Notes under the pieces: generated by a model
Told to the model about the DNA's origin: nothing
The model's input: the letters and a program-made list of their open reading frames with translations, nothing else
Databases searched by the model: none
Source of the DNA: Cenarchaeum sp. SB0675_bin_21
GTDB taxonomy: Archaea > Thermoproteota > Nitrososphaeria > Nitrososphaerales > Nitrosopumilaceae
Direction of reading: 5' to 3'
Assembly: GCA_009843815.1 (NCBI GenBank)
Contig: VYCS01000002.1
Coordinates: 36,037-89,254, forward strand
Length of the DNA stretch: 53,218 nt
Position numbers and translations under genes: made by a program
Shown here: piece by piece, positions 16,950 to 26,114 of the stretch
Layout: each line of letters starts with the position of its first letter
Position numbering within the stretch: the first letter of the stretch is position 1

Positions 16950-17955
16950 CGCGGACTCAGTAGCGGTTGTTCCTCAAGATGCACATGATATAATGATCCT
17001 ACGCCGAATAATAAGCAAGGGGGACCACATATCTGGCCACACACATTGGGTACTAAAACAAGATCGTGAATACTCTCGTCCCGACAAGGGTGAGCGTATC
17101 AAAGTTATGATGTCCATACATGTAGAGAGGCTATCCTTGGATGATACATTAGATCGACTTAGGATACACGGCCTTGTACATGAGTCTGATAATGAACACA
17201 TACCACATGGCACTCACCATTCGTTGTTGGTAAGTATTGGTGATGCCATACGCATAACAAAAAAGATGTGGACACGTACGCACAGAGAGATGCTAAAGCC
17301 GTTGAATCGAGAGGGCTTTGTGTTGGTGGCGATCGATCGGACAGAGTGTGGAGTGGCTAGGTTGTATGGGACACATATACAACATACAGCCAATATAAGA
17401 TCAGGATTTGGTGGTAAACAGTACCGGACCACATCTGATACCAAGCGATACTTTGGCGATATAGTACAAGCCATCAACACAGTATATCAAAAGGATGATA
17501 GGGTGATACTGCTGGGACCTGGCCAAACAAAGAACCAGCTCTCCACATATATGAAAATCACCACAGTAATAATCGAGGGAGTTGATACTGGAGGTGCGGA
17601 TGGCATACACCTATTCACCAGATCAGAGTCCTTTAAAGATACGATGGCCGAGTCGCAACTAGTTCAGGCATTAAACATTCTAGATGAAGTGATGGTCATG
17701 GCCGGGCGGAGTAGCCGCCGCTTTACCACCGGTTTTAAGGAGACTGCTGCTGCGGTTAAACTGGGAGCCGTCAAGTCTTTGGCTTACTCCAATGGCATAT
17801 TTGGCTCTGTGGATGAGGACTCGGTGGTGTCGCTCTTGAATGAGGCCGAACAGTCTGGCGTCCGGATATATGGTGTGGATTCCAGTACTGATGTGGGGTT
17901 GCGCATAAGCAACTTGGGCGGGGTCATCTCCATACTACGATATGCATTAAATTAA
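16930..17955 (+). CDS. pelA: Archaeal pelota (Dom34)
   Basis: 341 residues, the standard length. An N-terminal Sm-like domain (~1-125; DSVAVVPQDAHDIMILRRII) is followed by central and C-terminal eRF1-like domains (~130-340). There is no GGQ motif, which separates pelota from release factor aRF1. Pelota works with aEF1A in archaea to split ribosomes stalled on mRNA. The gene overlaps the upstream hypothetical gene by 20 nt, and its last 4 nt overlap the convergent cutA. Confidence 0.95.
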   Translation: MKTRKIDADSVAVVPQDAHDIMILRRIISKGDHISGHTHWVLKQDREYSRPDKGERIKVMMSIHVERLSLDDTLDRLRIHGLVHESDNEHIPHGTHHSLLVSIGDAIRITKKMWTRTHREMLKPLNREGFVLVAIDRTECGVARLYGTHIQHTANIRSGFGGKQYRTTSDTKRYFGDIVQAINTVYQKDDRVILLGPGQTKNQLSTYMKITTVIIEGVDTGGADGIHLFTRSESFKDTMAESQLVQALNILDEVMVMAGRSSRRFTTGFKETAAAVKLGAVKSLAYSNGIFGSVDEDSVVSLLNEAEQSGVRIYGVDSSTDVGLRISNLGGVISILRYALN

Positions 17956-18281
17956 CGCGTCACATCAAGGAGCCATTCTGTGTAAGAGTCATTCACAGAC
18001 TCGGCGGGTATCTGCAGTATTTCAGGGGTCTCATATGGGTGATGTCTTTTTATATACTGTACCAAGTGGTCAACGCTCTCTGTGGTGGTTTTGTATAGTA
18101 CCATAAACTCTTGTGTATCCTCAACGTCTCCCTTCCACATGTATATGGATGAGACCTGCGTCACACTGGCACAGGCGGCCAGCTTCTCTTGTATTATATC
18201 TGTAGAGATACTCTTGGCGGCACCCATATCAGAGAATGTGGATATCACTATAACCATATTGGCTCTGTTCTTTGCTGCCAT
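17952..18281 (-). CDS. cutA: CutA1 divalent-ion tolerance protein
   Basis: 109 residues, matching the small trimeric CutA family. Visible motifs are KLAACASVTQVSSIYMWKG, the kTT(t) segment and the family-typical HHPYETPEI near 79-87. CutA trimers are ferredoxin-like and have been linked to copper tolerance and signalling, but the biochemical role is unsettled. The first eight residues may be extra, since a second Met (MVIVISTF) aligns better with the family start. It is convergent with pelA and divergent from the site-2 protease gene. Confidence 0.93.
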   Translation of the reverse strand: MAAKNRANMVIVISTFSDMGAAKSISTDIIQEKLAACASVTQVSSIYMWKGDVEDTQEFMVLYKTTTESVDHLVQYIKRHHPYETPEILQIPAESVNDSYTEWLLDVTR

Positions 18282-18339
18282 TCTGTGTTAAATTGTCTCA
18301 TCCCATATATTTACATGGAAACTGATAAATGGCCTTTCA

Positions 18340-18349
18340 TTAAAAATTC
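18340..18349 (+). promoter_or_regulatory. Probable TATA box of the site-2 protease gene
   Basis: ttaaaaattc sits less than 20 nt before the GTG at 18358. With no upstream leader space, a leaderless mRNA starting at or near the GTG is likely. Confidence 0.35.
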
Positions 18350-18357
18350 TACATATT

Positions 18358-19560
18358 GTGGAACTAGACTTTATCACCGAAAATGCCATCATATACGTAC
18401 TGTTAGCCTGGGTCGTCATATTGGGGGCGGCAAAAGCGCTCAAACTGGAGAACCGGGGTGTGGAGTTGAAATTTTATAGCTTGGTATACAAAAATAAAGG
18501 CATACAAGATGTCTTAGTTCGCATGTTGGCTAGGACCCGACGGGGCATAAGCGTCTTTGCCAACGTCAGTGTGGTGGCTGGCTTTCTAATGATGGGATTT
18601 GCCTTTTGGTTTTTGCTGAATAATGTAGCAAACTTCTTTGTTCAGCCTCAAAGTTTTGCCGAACTTACCGTATTGATACCTGGAGTCACGCTGACCTCCT
18701 CGCACTCTATAATGTACTTTTTGCTCTCCATACCCATAGTGTTGGTGATGCATGAAGGTGCCCACGGCATAGTGGCGGCTCTGGAAAAAATAAGAATAAA
18801 GACTGGGGGTTTTGCCATCTTTATAGCAATGTTTGCTGGTTTTGTTGAGCCAGATGAGGATGAGTTCAACAAGGCCAAAAAGATATCTCGCTTACGGGTT
18901 ATAGGTGCGGGTGCCACATCAAATGTCATATTTGCACTGGCTTTAGGGCTCATACTACTCACAAATCCTCTGTTTGCTTTGGTGATGCCCGAGCCGCTCC
19001 TGGGTGTCTTCTATGAGACACCTGATGGTGTCTTGGTGTTGTCAGTGATAGAGGGATCCGGGGCCGAGTTTGCTGGCATACAGGCAAATGATCTCATTAC
19101 GCATGTGAATGGAGTGAGGACGTTCACCGTCATCGACTTTGCCACGTTGAATTTGGCGCCCGGAGATATCGTGCCCGTATCTGTTCTTCGAGATGACCAG
19201 CCTATGGACTTTGTAGTCGAAATAATGGAGTCGCCAGATGAGCCGGGTCGCGGCCTGATTGGAATTATGCGGGATACAGCACTCTCATACAAACCTGTCC
19301 TGAACTTTATCACATGGGATAATCATCAACTTTCGATGTTCTTGTTGTGGCTTTGGATGATATCCTTCTTTATCGGCATAATCAATATGCTACCGCTTCC
19401 CATACTAGATGGTGGAAAGTTTATTCATACCATAATTGAAGGACGAATCTCTGAGCAGGCGGTAACAGGAGTCATGTATGGCGTGTACATATTTACATTC
19501 ATACTCTTTGGACTAAATATAGCACTGTCATATCTCAAATCTGGCTGGTTCACCATATGA
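18358..19560 (+). CDS. Site-2 protease (M50 family) with PDZ domain
   Basis: 400 residues from a GTG start. Membrane helices lie near 10-30, 66-90, 115-140, 180-205, 322-345 and 375-395. The zinc site HEGAH (HExxH, 132-136) lies in a helix, and the second site LPLPILDGGKF (NPDG-like) is in the C-terminal membrane part. Between them, residues ~215-300 form a PDZ-like domain (SVIEGSGAEFAGIQANDLITHVNG). Such proteases cut membrane proteins such as anti-sigma-like or regulator precursors within the bilayer. The substrate is unknown here. The gene is divergent from cutA. Confidence 0.92.
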   Translation: MELDFITENAIIYVLLAWVVILGAAKALKLENRGVELKFYSLVYKNKGIQDVLVRMLARTRRGISVFANVSVVAGFLMMGFAFWFLLNNVANFFVQPQSFAELTVLIPGVTLTSSHSIMYFLLSIPIVLVMHEGAHGIVAALEKIRIKTGGFAIFIAMFAGFVEPDEDEFNKAKKISRLRVIGAGATSNVIFALALGLILLTNPLFALVMPEPLLGVFYETPDGVLVLSVIEGSGAEFAGIQANDLITHVNGVRTFTVIDFATLNLAPGDIVPVSVLRDDQPMDFVVEIMESPDEPGRGLIGIMRDTALSYKPVLNFITWDNHQLSMFLLWLWMISFFIGIINMLPLPILDGGKFIHTIIEGRISEQAVTGVMYGVYIFTFILFGLNIALSYLKSGWFTI

Positions 19561-20198
19561 TGTGTAATGTACCAGCATGACAATTACTATACTGGCCGCA
19601 TGTAAGGCACGGTCCAACTCTTTGGTGGCTTGAGATACATATGCTGTTTCCTGACTTTGTTGTTGGTTTTTTGTGTACCTTGCGCATTGCGATGCCTGCT
19701 GTTTCGCGTACCCCTATCTTTTCGATTGCTGCATTGTGTCTCTCCTTGATGGCCGCCTTTCGTGCAGTACACTCCTTAACTACCGCCTTTTCTGTTGTTG
19801 ATTTCACGGCAGCGCGCCTCTCAGTATCGTTCTTCTTTATCTCCACTTTCTGCGCGCGCTCCAATCGCGCAATGTCGCGCCCCCATCTGGTTCGGGTTGT
19901 GCATTCTCGTCTCCACACCGGCTCTCTTATTGCGGAAGGCGTCACCGGTATCTCGCAGCTGTCCAATATTTGGCAAGTGCAGCTAGCCGGCGTTATGCTC
20001 TTCTGCAGGATTGGTACGTGTTGGTTTGTGGCGCCGGCCTACCAGTTCTCACTGCGGCGGGTCACATGCTGCCCTGCACTCTGGTGCGGTCAGACCATAT
20101 GGGTGGATGCGCCGTGTGACGCTGCCCCGTTCTTGCAAGAGAACACATAAAGTGAAACAGTTTCATAGTGCTTGGTTTCATTTGCAAATCAGGAGAGG
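19561..20198. other. Orphan GC-rich stretch with a doubtful leftward ORF
   Basis: A leftward frame at 19550-19966 (138 codons) would encode a Lys/Arg/Glu-rich helical protein (RLERAQKVEIKKNDTERR, KAAIKERHNAAIEKI) ending with a Cys motif (CLTCGQYSNCHAG). It has no visible promoter, and its 3' end overlaps the protease gene by 11 nt. Overlapping rightward frames are hydrophobic shadows of it. The part at 19960-20110 is strikingly GC-rich and broken in all frames. Possible readings are a decaying foreign gene or a lineage-specific gene. Confidence 0.35.
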
Positions 20199-20519
20199 GT
20201 GAGATTGAACAGCTACGATCCAATCAAAAAGAAGGTTGAATCCATGGAGCAAGTAACGGCTAGGCCTATGTTTGGCTATCAATGTTTTTTGATAAAAAGG
20301 AAGTTTTTTGTTGGGTTTAGTAGCAAGAATAACCAGCAGATCATCGTTAGGCTTCCTAAGGTCCAGCAGGAAGTTGCAATAAAATCAAATGCAATCAAAC
20401 CGTTCTCGCACGGCGCCAAGATGGGGTGGATTGAGATCGACCCAAAGCTGACTACGATCGCCGACGCCATGAAGTGGATTCTCATAGGATATGACAATGC
20501 TGCCAAGCTAGCCAAATAG
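20199..20519 (+). CDS. TfoX N-terminal-like small protein
   Basis: From the GTG at 20199 the protein has 106 residues; a Shine-Dalgarno-like aggagag lies immediately before it. An ATG at 20172 would add nine residues. The core reads ARPMFGYQCFLIKRKFFVGF, then NQQIIVRLPK, PFSHGAKMGWIEI and ADAMKWILIGYDNAAKL. This resembles the TfoX/Sxy N-terminal domain (MFGG...G/K...W...A). That fold is widespread in small proteins of unknown role, so a competence function should not be assumed. A relation to YjbR-like proteins is the alternative. Confidence 0.55.
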   Translation: MRLNSYDPIKKKVESMEQVTARPMFGYQCFLIKRKFFVGFSSKNNQQIIVRLPKVQQEVAIKSNAIKPFSHGAKMGWIEIDPKLTTIADAMKWILIGYDNAAKLAK

Positions 20520-20773
20520 AAAGGAACTGTATCTCACTCATATTTCAAGTGTCGGGTGTAACTGATCGGGTAGTGTGCGGCACCAACGACTGGGCTATCC
20601 GGAGATCATATCGCTTAGACGAAACTAATAACGCGCGGCGAGACTACAGCAGGCTACATGAATCGCACGAAAAGATGAAGCAGAAGCTTACGGGCAGGCT
20701 TAAGTGTTGGATTCTCGGTAACAACACAAGGATGTAGCCAAGATTAAATTACACGTAACATCCTGTGTATATT

Positions 20774-21568
20774 ATGTTAGATGATGTAGAGTTTCCCGCA
20801 CCTGGAGAAGTCGTACTAGCAACCGTCGTCAAGATAATAGACCAGGGAGCATACGTCACTTTAGATGAGTACAACAACATACAAGGCTTTCTTCACACAC
20901 AAGAAATAGCTCCTGGCTGGATTAAGGCCATAAATCGCTACGTCAAAAAGGGTGAAAAGAAGGTACTTCGTGTCAAAAAAATTAATCCCGGGCGGGGAGA
21001 TATAGATTTATCATTAAAGCAGATCACCAACGACCAACGAAAGAAGAAGCTTCGTGAGATAAAACGGTACGAAAAGGGGCAGACATTGCTAGCTAATGTG
21101 GCGGAGAGGGCATCCCTGACCGATGACCAAGTTGTAGAACTAGAGAACAGACTGTACAAGAGGTTCGACGCCATATATGATGCATTTTTGAATGTGGCCC
21201 AACAGGGTACTGATGCATTACAGGGTACAGAGATATCAAAAGACATTATTGATGCCATACAAGATGTATGCTCAAAGATAAAACTGCCAACAGTGGAGAT
21301 TCGGGGAGTCATGGAGTTGACCTGTAACAAGTCTGATGGTGTGGTCAGAATCAAAGAGATACTTACAGATTTAGATAAACGATATGCTGGTAGTAATATC
21401 ACATATCTGGGGGCTCCCAAGTACAGGGTGGCCATCACCGCGGGTGATTTTAAATTTGCCGAGAAGATGCTAAAGCCCATTATATCCGAGATAAAGGGCG
21501 GGATTGAAAAGAGTGGGGGAACTTTCTCATTCGCCCGCGAAGAGTCAAAGAAGAATCGGGAGGACTAA
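20774..21568 (+). CDS. Translation initiation factor aIF2 subunit alpha
   Basis: 264 residues from ATG 20774; an in-frame GTG at 20765 is also possible. An N-terminal S1/OB domain (~5-85; PGEVVLATVVKIIDQGAYVTLDEY, GFLHTQEIA, DIDLSLKQI) is followed by a helical middle (~90-170) and an alpha/beta C-terminal domain (~175-262) that binds aIF2-gamma. With aIF2-gamma (24816-26078 here), it delivers Met-tRNAi to the ribosome. nop10 starts 1 nt after the stop, the classic archaeal pairing. Confidence 0.96.
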   Translation: MLDDVEFPAPGEVVLATVVKIIDQGAYVTLDEYNNIQGFLHTQEIAPGWIKAINRYVKKGEKKVLRVKKINPGRGDIDLSLKQITNDQRKKKLREIKRYEKGQTLLANVAERASLTDDQVVELENRLYKRFDAIYDAFLNVAQQGTDALQGTEISKDIIDAIQDVCSKIKLPTVEIRGVMELTCNKSDGVVRIKEILTDLDKRYAGSNITYLGAPKYRVAITAGDFKFAEKMLKPIISEIKGGIEKSGGTFSFAREESKKNRED

Positions 21569-21569
21569 G

Positions 21570-21731
21570 ATGCGGTTTCAGCTCAGGCGATGTATTGAAT
21601 GCTACATGTACACGATTAGAGGGAGCTGTTGCAACTGTGGGGGCGATGCGCCTCTTGCGCATCCTGCCAAATTCTCTCCTGATGACAAGTATCGTCGATA
21701 CAGACTACCGTCTAGATACGATGATAGTTAG
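21570..21731 (+). CDS. nop10: H/ACA RNP protein Nop10
   Basis: 53 residues starting MRFQLRRCIECYMYT. It has a zinc ribbon (CIEC...CCNCGG), then APLAHPAKFSPDDKYRRYR, the near-invariant AHP.(k/r)FSP.D.Y.+YR signature of Nop10. It is part of the box H/ACA pseudouridylation complex with Cbf5, Gar1 and L7Ae. The gene starts one base after the aIF2-alpha stop. The ribbon has one extra Cys next to the second pair. Confidence 0.95.
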   Translation: MRFQLRRCIECYMYTIRGSCCNCGGDAPLAHPAKFSPDDKYRRYRLPSRYDDS

Positions 21732-21733
21732 TG

Positions 21734-23839
21734 TTATTCAGGGATATAGTCCTGATTTACCTCATAGATGAGAATTCCAAAGACTATACGGTCCATGTCA
21801 TTCTCAAAACTAGGTGACGCATAGGCCAATCTGAGGGGACCATCCCCATCTGCCGGATACTTTATGTTCTTTGTGTATATGGTGATTGTCCCGTCTATAT
21901 ACTCGGTGAATTGATTATTCGTGTTGGGATCCAGATACAGTACAGGTGAAAATGGCATCATCATGCCCAGCATTGTATTACTCCAGTAATAGTCGGTTCC
22001 ACTAATACCATCTGAGAGTGTATATTTGGATACTGGCTCGCCAGCTATTCTCATAAACCACTGCTTCTTGGACTCATCGCCACCTCCCCCCAAGACATAG
22101 AGGGGTTCACCATCGGTCTGTAACCTTTCGGCTGCAACAAATATCATTATGTAGTCTGCATACAGGTCTTTGAGCATGGCATGCGCCTCATCAGGATGGC
22201 TCAAAAACATGGTGGCTATATCTTCAATGCGTTCCTTACCGGTGGTGGCATTGTCTGCAATACTGGCCCGTTCGCCCAGAGTTTGAGTCCAGTAGCCATA
22301 GTCCCACCAGGATGCCACTACAGCATCCTTGGGAGTGTTATTTTTTACCCATTCGTACGCATGTAGCCAATCGTTGGTGGTTACACCAAATACTGTGGCA
22401 CCACTCAGGATGCTGGGTGCGGACTGTGAGGCCGCTATGGTGTTGGTGTCCGGTATTATCAGAGGCAGAACCAATAGTATGGCCACGCCTGCAACAAGAC
22501 CCATTCGTATTGGTATGGCTGCCTGAGATCTGGAAGAGTCTGTCATGATACGTCTCACCAAGACCGATACTCCCAATGCTGAAAGTACTATCACTGCGAT
22601 GGACCCAAATACTTCTAGGCGAATAAAGGCTGAGCTGATATACACGCCAAATATACCCATCACCAAGGCAAATGCTATCATGTCTGAGTTTATCTTGTGG
22701 AACTCTTTGGCGCGTTTGTCCAGCAACAACCAGATACCTATACCGGCAAAGACCATCAGTACCGAGTGAAATAGGAACGACTGCATGATACTGGTCGTCT
22801 GGTGTTCGGATACCGAGTCGGTGAGTGGATCTGTGGCCACTAAGAAAGGATTTACCGCATTCAAATATCTGAAACTGGGCGTGGATATCACTCCCACCTC
22901 TGTGGCCAGTGGAATTGCTCCTGCACCTGCTACGATTATACCAATCAGTAGTAGCGCATAGTTGCGTCGGGCATTCTTGCCGTTGGTGACTTTATGTATT
23001 GCAGAACATATAACCAAGAATATGGTGGGGCCCAGTATGGCTATGCCTCCAAATCCCAAGACAAAGCTCAAACCTGGACGCTCAAAGAGCATGCTTGTAG
23101 ATAGTAGAGATACGGCAAAGAAGGGCACGGCCCAAATCAAAAATGATCTATCTTTACGTATGAATGGCAGACACATTATGAATACTCCTATGGGTATGAC
23201 AAAGAACTGCGAACCGCCCCAGGCCGAGAGGGAGAATGATACAAACAAGGCACCAAAGAAGAGTTTTGCGGCAGCTATGGGGTATCGATCAGTCTTTATT
23301 CCACTCAAAAACAGATAAGTTCCCAACAGTCCATAGAATAACCCTAATGGCTCAGACTTGAACCATCCAGCAGTACCACGTATTATGATGGGTAGTGATA
23401 CTGACATCAACATGGCTGCTATGAGGCCGGCGGTGGTTCCGCCTATAACCCGTACCAACGCAAAGATGACTATTACAGAGAGGGATCCAAATACCACCGG
23501 AAACATTATGGTAAAGTCGTAGAGGGGCGAACCAAATCCAAATAAAGTATAAGTGACTGCTGCTGTCTGATGCAGCACCACCTGAGAAGAGGAGGATACA
23601 TCGCGGCCATCCGGATACCAGCTTAGATCATCATTCCATGCATAGTATGCCTCCCAGCCATTATCCACTAGATATTGTGTGGCTCTATAGTTGAAGAATG
23701 GATCAAACTCGTGCAGTTCAAAGCCAAACTCCAAAGGCTGGGATCTTATTATAAATGCAGTACTGAACGCTAGGATCAGTATACCCACTATAATTAAATG
23801 TCGTAACTCAAATCGTGTGCGTGTTTCAGACAATAACAA
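21734..23839 (-). CDS. aglB: Oligosaccharyltransferase AglB (STT3 family)
   Basis: 701 residues with about 11-13 N-terminal membrane helices (to ~465) and an extracellular C-terminal domain. Catalytic features are the first DxD-like site in HEFDPFFNYR (42-51), an EHQ in the long external loop (345-347, the TIxE/SVSE-type Glu), and WWDYG at 511-515, which recognises the Asn-X-Ser/Thr sequon. AglB transfers a lipid-linked glycan to Asn of S-layer and other surface proteins. It is convergent with nop10 (2 bp apart). The C-terminal domain is short compared with the euryarchaeal long forms. Confidence 0.96.
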   Translation of the reverse strand: MLLSETRTRFELRHLIIVGILILAFSTAFIIRSQPLEFGFELHEFDPFFNYRATQYLVDNGWEAYYAWNDDLSWYPDGRDVSSSSQVVLHQTAAVTYTLFGFGSPLYDFTIMFPVVFGSLSVIVIFALVRVIGGTTAGLIAAMLMSVSLPIIIRGTAGWFKSEPLGLFYGLLGTYLFLSGIKTDRYPIAAAKLFFGALFVSFSLSAWGGSQFFVIPIGVFIMCLPFIRKDRSFLIWAVPFFAVSLLSTSMLFERPGLSFVLGFGGIAILGPTIFLVICSAIHKVTNGKNARRNYALLLIGIIVAGAGAIPLATEVGVISTPSFRYLNAVNPFLVATDPLTDSVSEHQTTSIMQSFLFHSVLMVFAGIGIWLLLDKRAKEFHKINSDMIAFALVMGIFGVYISSAFIRLEVFGSIAVIVLSALGVSVLVRRIMTDSSRSQAAIPIRMGLVAGVAILLVLPLIIPDTNTIAASQSAPSILSGATVFGVTTNDWLHAYEWVKNNTPKDAVVASWWDYGYWTQTLGERASIADNATTGKERIEDIATMFLSHPDEAHAMLKDLYADYIMIFVAAERLQTDGEPLYVLGGGGDESKKQWFMRIAGEPVSKYTLSDGISGTDYYWSNTMLGMMMPFSPVLYLDPNTNNQFTEYIDGTITIYTKNIKYPADGDGPLRLAYASPSFENDMDRIVFGILIYEVNQDYIPE

Positions 23840-23915
23840 CTCTCTCTGTCTTGGCTTTATTACTATTTTGGGCCATATGGTTCACCGCCCGCAAGTTTGG
23901 ATGATGATGTATGTT

Positions 23916-24386
23916 TTACTCGCTGGTTTTACGGTGTGCAATTGGGGCATATTTGCCTTTTAGTATGGCTGTATCAATCACATGCCCTTTCATGGCACTC
24001 CTCAACTCTTCCTTGGAGGAGCCTTCCTTTAGATTTAGTGATTTCGTCAAAGCGTATAGCTTAAAGAGGTATGTGTGCTGACCATCCGGTGGTGCCGGGC
24101 CACCATATTTAGTCTCATCAAAGTCCGTCTTGCCTTGCGTGGCCCCTGACGGTACGCGCCCTTCGGGTATCTCTGTCGTGTCCGCACTGATATTCCACAT
24201 TAGCCAGTGCACCCAAATTTTGCCTGCTGGTTTTACGGCATCAGGGTCATCCATTATAAGCGCCAAGGATTTAGTATCATCAGGTACTTCAGATATGCTT
24301 AATGGCGGATTAACGTTCCTTGCTTTGTATCCGTATTTGCGGGGAATAGAGCGACCATTATCAAAAGCGGTCGACGCTAACTTCAT
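23916..24386 (-). CDS. PEBP-family protein (YbhB/YbcL, Raf kinase inhibitor-like)
   Basis: 156 residues. Family motifs are NVNPPLSISEVPDDTKSLALIMDDPDA (~24-50, the DPD ligand pocket) and WVHWLMWNI (~58-66), plus YGGPAPPDGQHTYLFKLYAL (~93-112). In bacteria and archaea these small beta-barrels bind anionic ligands, but their role is unclear. It is a single gene lying 76 bp downstream of aglB's start side, with no sign of coupling. No signal peptide is seen, so it is cytoplasmic. Confidence 0.92.
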   Translation of the reverse strand: MKLASTAFDNGRSIPRKYGYKARNVNPPLSISEVPDDTKSLALIMDDPDAVKPAGKIWVHWLMWNISADTTEIPEGRVPSGATQGKTDFDETKYGGPAPPDGQHTYLFKLYALTKSLNLKEGSSKEELRSAMKGHVIDTAILKGKYAPIAHRKTSE

Positions 24387-24466
24387 GTCTTGTATATCAT
24401 ACAGGCCTATGTTAAACTTTTTGGGGAACTACATCTTTAAGTAGACATAACCACTCTTTCGGGTGA

Positions 24467-24823
24467 TCACTGTAGTACGATACTGTTGTTGTGTAGTGAT
24501 ATTACACTTTGGCCGGCGGCCTTTATGGCCTTCTTTAGCTGTTTATCGGTGGTGGCCACTATGCCCCCATGAGTCTTTACATAATCCAATAAGGCCCAGT
24601 CTGCATACTTCTTTCCCAGTTGTATATGCTGCATATTGCGTGCCAACTTTAAAGCGCCAGATGCATCATGACATTTGGCAGGATTCTTCATTAGGCCGTT
24701 TAGCTCAGATATGACCACATCTGGAACCACATATGTTGCAGAGTCAACTACATATTTCATATCTTGAATGCGTCCGGTGGCCATGTGGATTAAAAACCCC
24801 GTATCGCAGATTATTTTAAGCAA
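24467..24823 (-). CDS. PIN-domain protein (Fcf1/Utp24-like)
   Basis: 118 residues from TTG 24823; upstream GTG/TTG codons up to 24838 would also fit. Acidic PIN residues are visible: the first Asp in ICDTGFLIH, the Glu in VISELNGL and the Asp in IVATTDKQLKKA. It overlaps the 3' end of the aIF2-gamma gene by a few bases. The order S6e, aIF2-gamma, PIN protein is conserved in archaea and relates the protein to Fcf1/Utp24-type nucleases of rRNA processing. It is not a VapC toxin in this context, since no antitoxin is present. Confidence 0.85.
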   Translation of the reverse strand: MLKIICDTGFLIHMATGRIQDMKYVVDSATYVVPDVVISELNGLMKNPAKCHDASGALKLARNMQHIQLGKKYADWALLDYVKTHGGIVATTDKQLKKAIKAAGQSVISLHNNSIVLQ

Positions 24824-26078
24824 CAGTACCTGCACCAATAAGCCGCCAACGATCAGCTATCCTTCTACTGATCGCCACATTCTCATCCTCAAATATACAC
24901 GCTGGTCTCCTCAGGTCCAAATGAACTATTCCCTTCTTTATCTTTGTCACTTTACACAGTACGGGCGCCGTTCCTATGTTTAGTCGCAACATCTCACCCA
25001 CCATTATAGGAGATACCTTTGTCTCATTGACAGCACCCACTGCCGAGTCGAACAGATTGGTTCGCATGCTTAATGTAGAAGAGTTCTCAGGTAGCGTTCC
25101 GGGCTTTCCTATCACCGAACCTATAAGCGAATCACTGTGTGTCATGGCCGGATCTAGTTTTGTTCCTATTGCCACCAGTCCTCCTGGCTTTACCTCATCA
25201 ACAATTCCTGCTCCTGTCCCCAACGAGACTATCTCTGTATGTATGGACTCGTAGCCCTTCTTCTTGTTTCGTATTATACCTGGCTTGATCTCTACTTCAT
25301 CCCCTATACGAAATACTCCCTGCGTCAGACTGCCCCCTATCACACCCCCACGTATGTCTTTGATTGGAGTTCCAGGCTTGTTGACATCAAAGGAGCGTAA
25401 CACATGCATGACCGTATCCTTGCTCTCATCTCGGGTGGGAGTCTGTATTGTGGACTCGATGGCGCCTATCATGGCATCTATATTCAATTTTGACTGCGCC
25501 GATATTGGTATTATGGGTGAGGACTCGGCGGTGGTACCTTTCACAAATTTTTTTATGTCTTTATAGTTGGCAATGGCATCTTCATAGCCAATTAAATCCA
25601 CCTTGTTTTGTAGTATTAGTACCTGTTTGATCCCCAATGTGTGTAGTGCCAGCATGTGTTCCTTTGTCTGGGGTCTGGGTACTTTTTCGTTGGCCGCCAC
25701 CAGCAATAGTGCTCCATCCATCAAGGCCGAACCCGACAACATATTGGCCATCAAGCTCTCATGTCCCGGACTATCTACAAAGCTGACCACCCGAGATAGT
25801 TCGCAATCTTTGTTGCAGTTGGGACAGTTAGGCTGTGTTGAATATCCTGTTGGTTCAGGACACGATTTACATTTGTAGAATGCTGCATCTGAGTATCCTA
25901 TGCGTATTGTAATACCGCGCTTTAACTCTTGACTATGTACGCTTGTCCACGACCCTGTAAGTGCTTGTATTAGAGTGGTCTTGCCATGATCCACATGACC
26001 AGCAGTACCTATGTTAACACAAGGCTGGTGTCCATACTTTTTTGTGTACCACTCAGGTAGCATATCTCGCCAGTGCAT
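24816..26078 (-). CDS. Translation initiation factor aIF2 subunit gamma
   Basis: 420 residues, the standard length. The GTPase domain has G1 GTAGHVDHGKTTL (~23-35), the switch GITIRIGYSDA, a zinc knuckle (CKSC...CPNCNKDC), G3 DSPGH and G4 NKVD. Two beta-barrel domains follow (~205-420). It binds Met-tRNAi and forms the aIF2 core with aIF2-alpha. It lies between rps6e (36 bp upstream) and the PIN gene (overlapping), a conserved archaeal ribosome and initiation operon. Confidence 0.97.
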   Translation of the reverse strand: MHWRDMLPEWYTKKYGHQPCVNIGTAGHVDHGKTTLIQALTGSWTSVHSQELKRGITIRIGYSDAAFYKCKSCPEPTGYSTQPNCPNCNKDCELSRVVSFVDSPGHESLMANMLSGSALMDGALLLVAANEKVPRPQTKEHMLALHTLGIKQVLILQNKVDLIGYEDAIANYKDIKKFVKGTTAESSPIIPISAQSKLNIDAMIGAIESTIQTPTRDESKDTVMHVLRSFDVNKPGTPIKDIRGGVIGGSLTQGVFRIGDEVEIKPGIIRNKKKGYESIHTEIVSLGTGAGIVDEVKPGGLVAIGTKLDPAMTHSDSLIGSVIGKPGTLPENSSTLSMRTNLFDSAVGAVNETKVSPIMVGEMLRLNIGTAPVLCKVTKIKKGIVHLDLRRPACIFEDENVAISRRIADRWRLIGAGTVA

Positions 26079-26114
26079 CTATAAACTCTTAACGTTTCAC
26101 GTTCTTAAATTAAC

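Noticed and set aside
19641-20150. 169-codon rightward hydrophobic/Cys-rich ORF
   Set aside because: Antisense of a Lys/Arg-rich frame, which automatically gives Phe/Leu/Ser-rich translations; no promoter and irregular composition.
20549-20737. 62-codon ORF between the TfoX-like and aIF2-alpha genes
   Set aside because: GTG start without signals, no recognisable pattern; most of this spacer is probably just leader and promoter sequence.
24467-24838. PIN protein read as a VapC toxin
   Set aside because: No antitoxin gene is adjacent, and the S6e - aIF2-gamma - PIN order is a conserved archaeal operon pointing to an Fcf1-like role.
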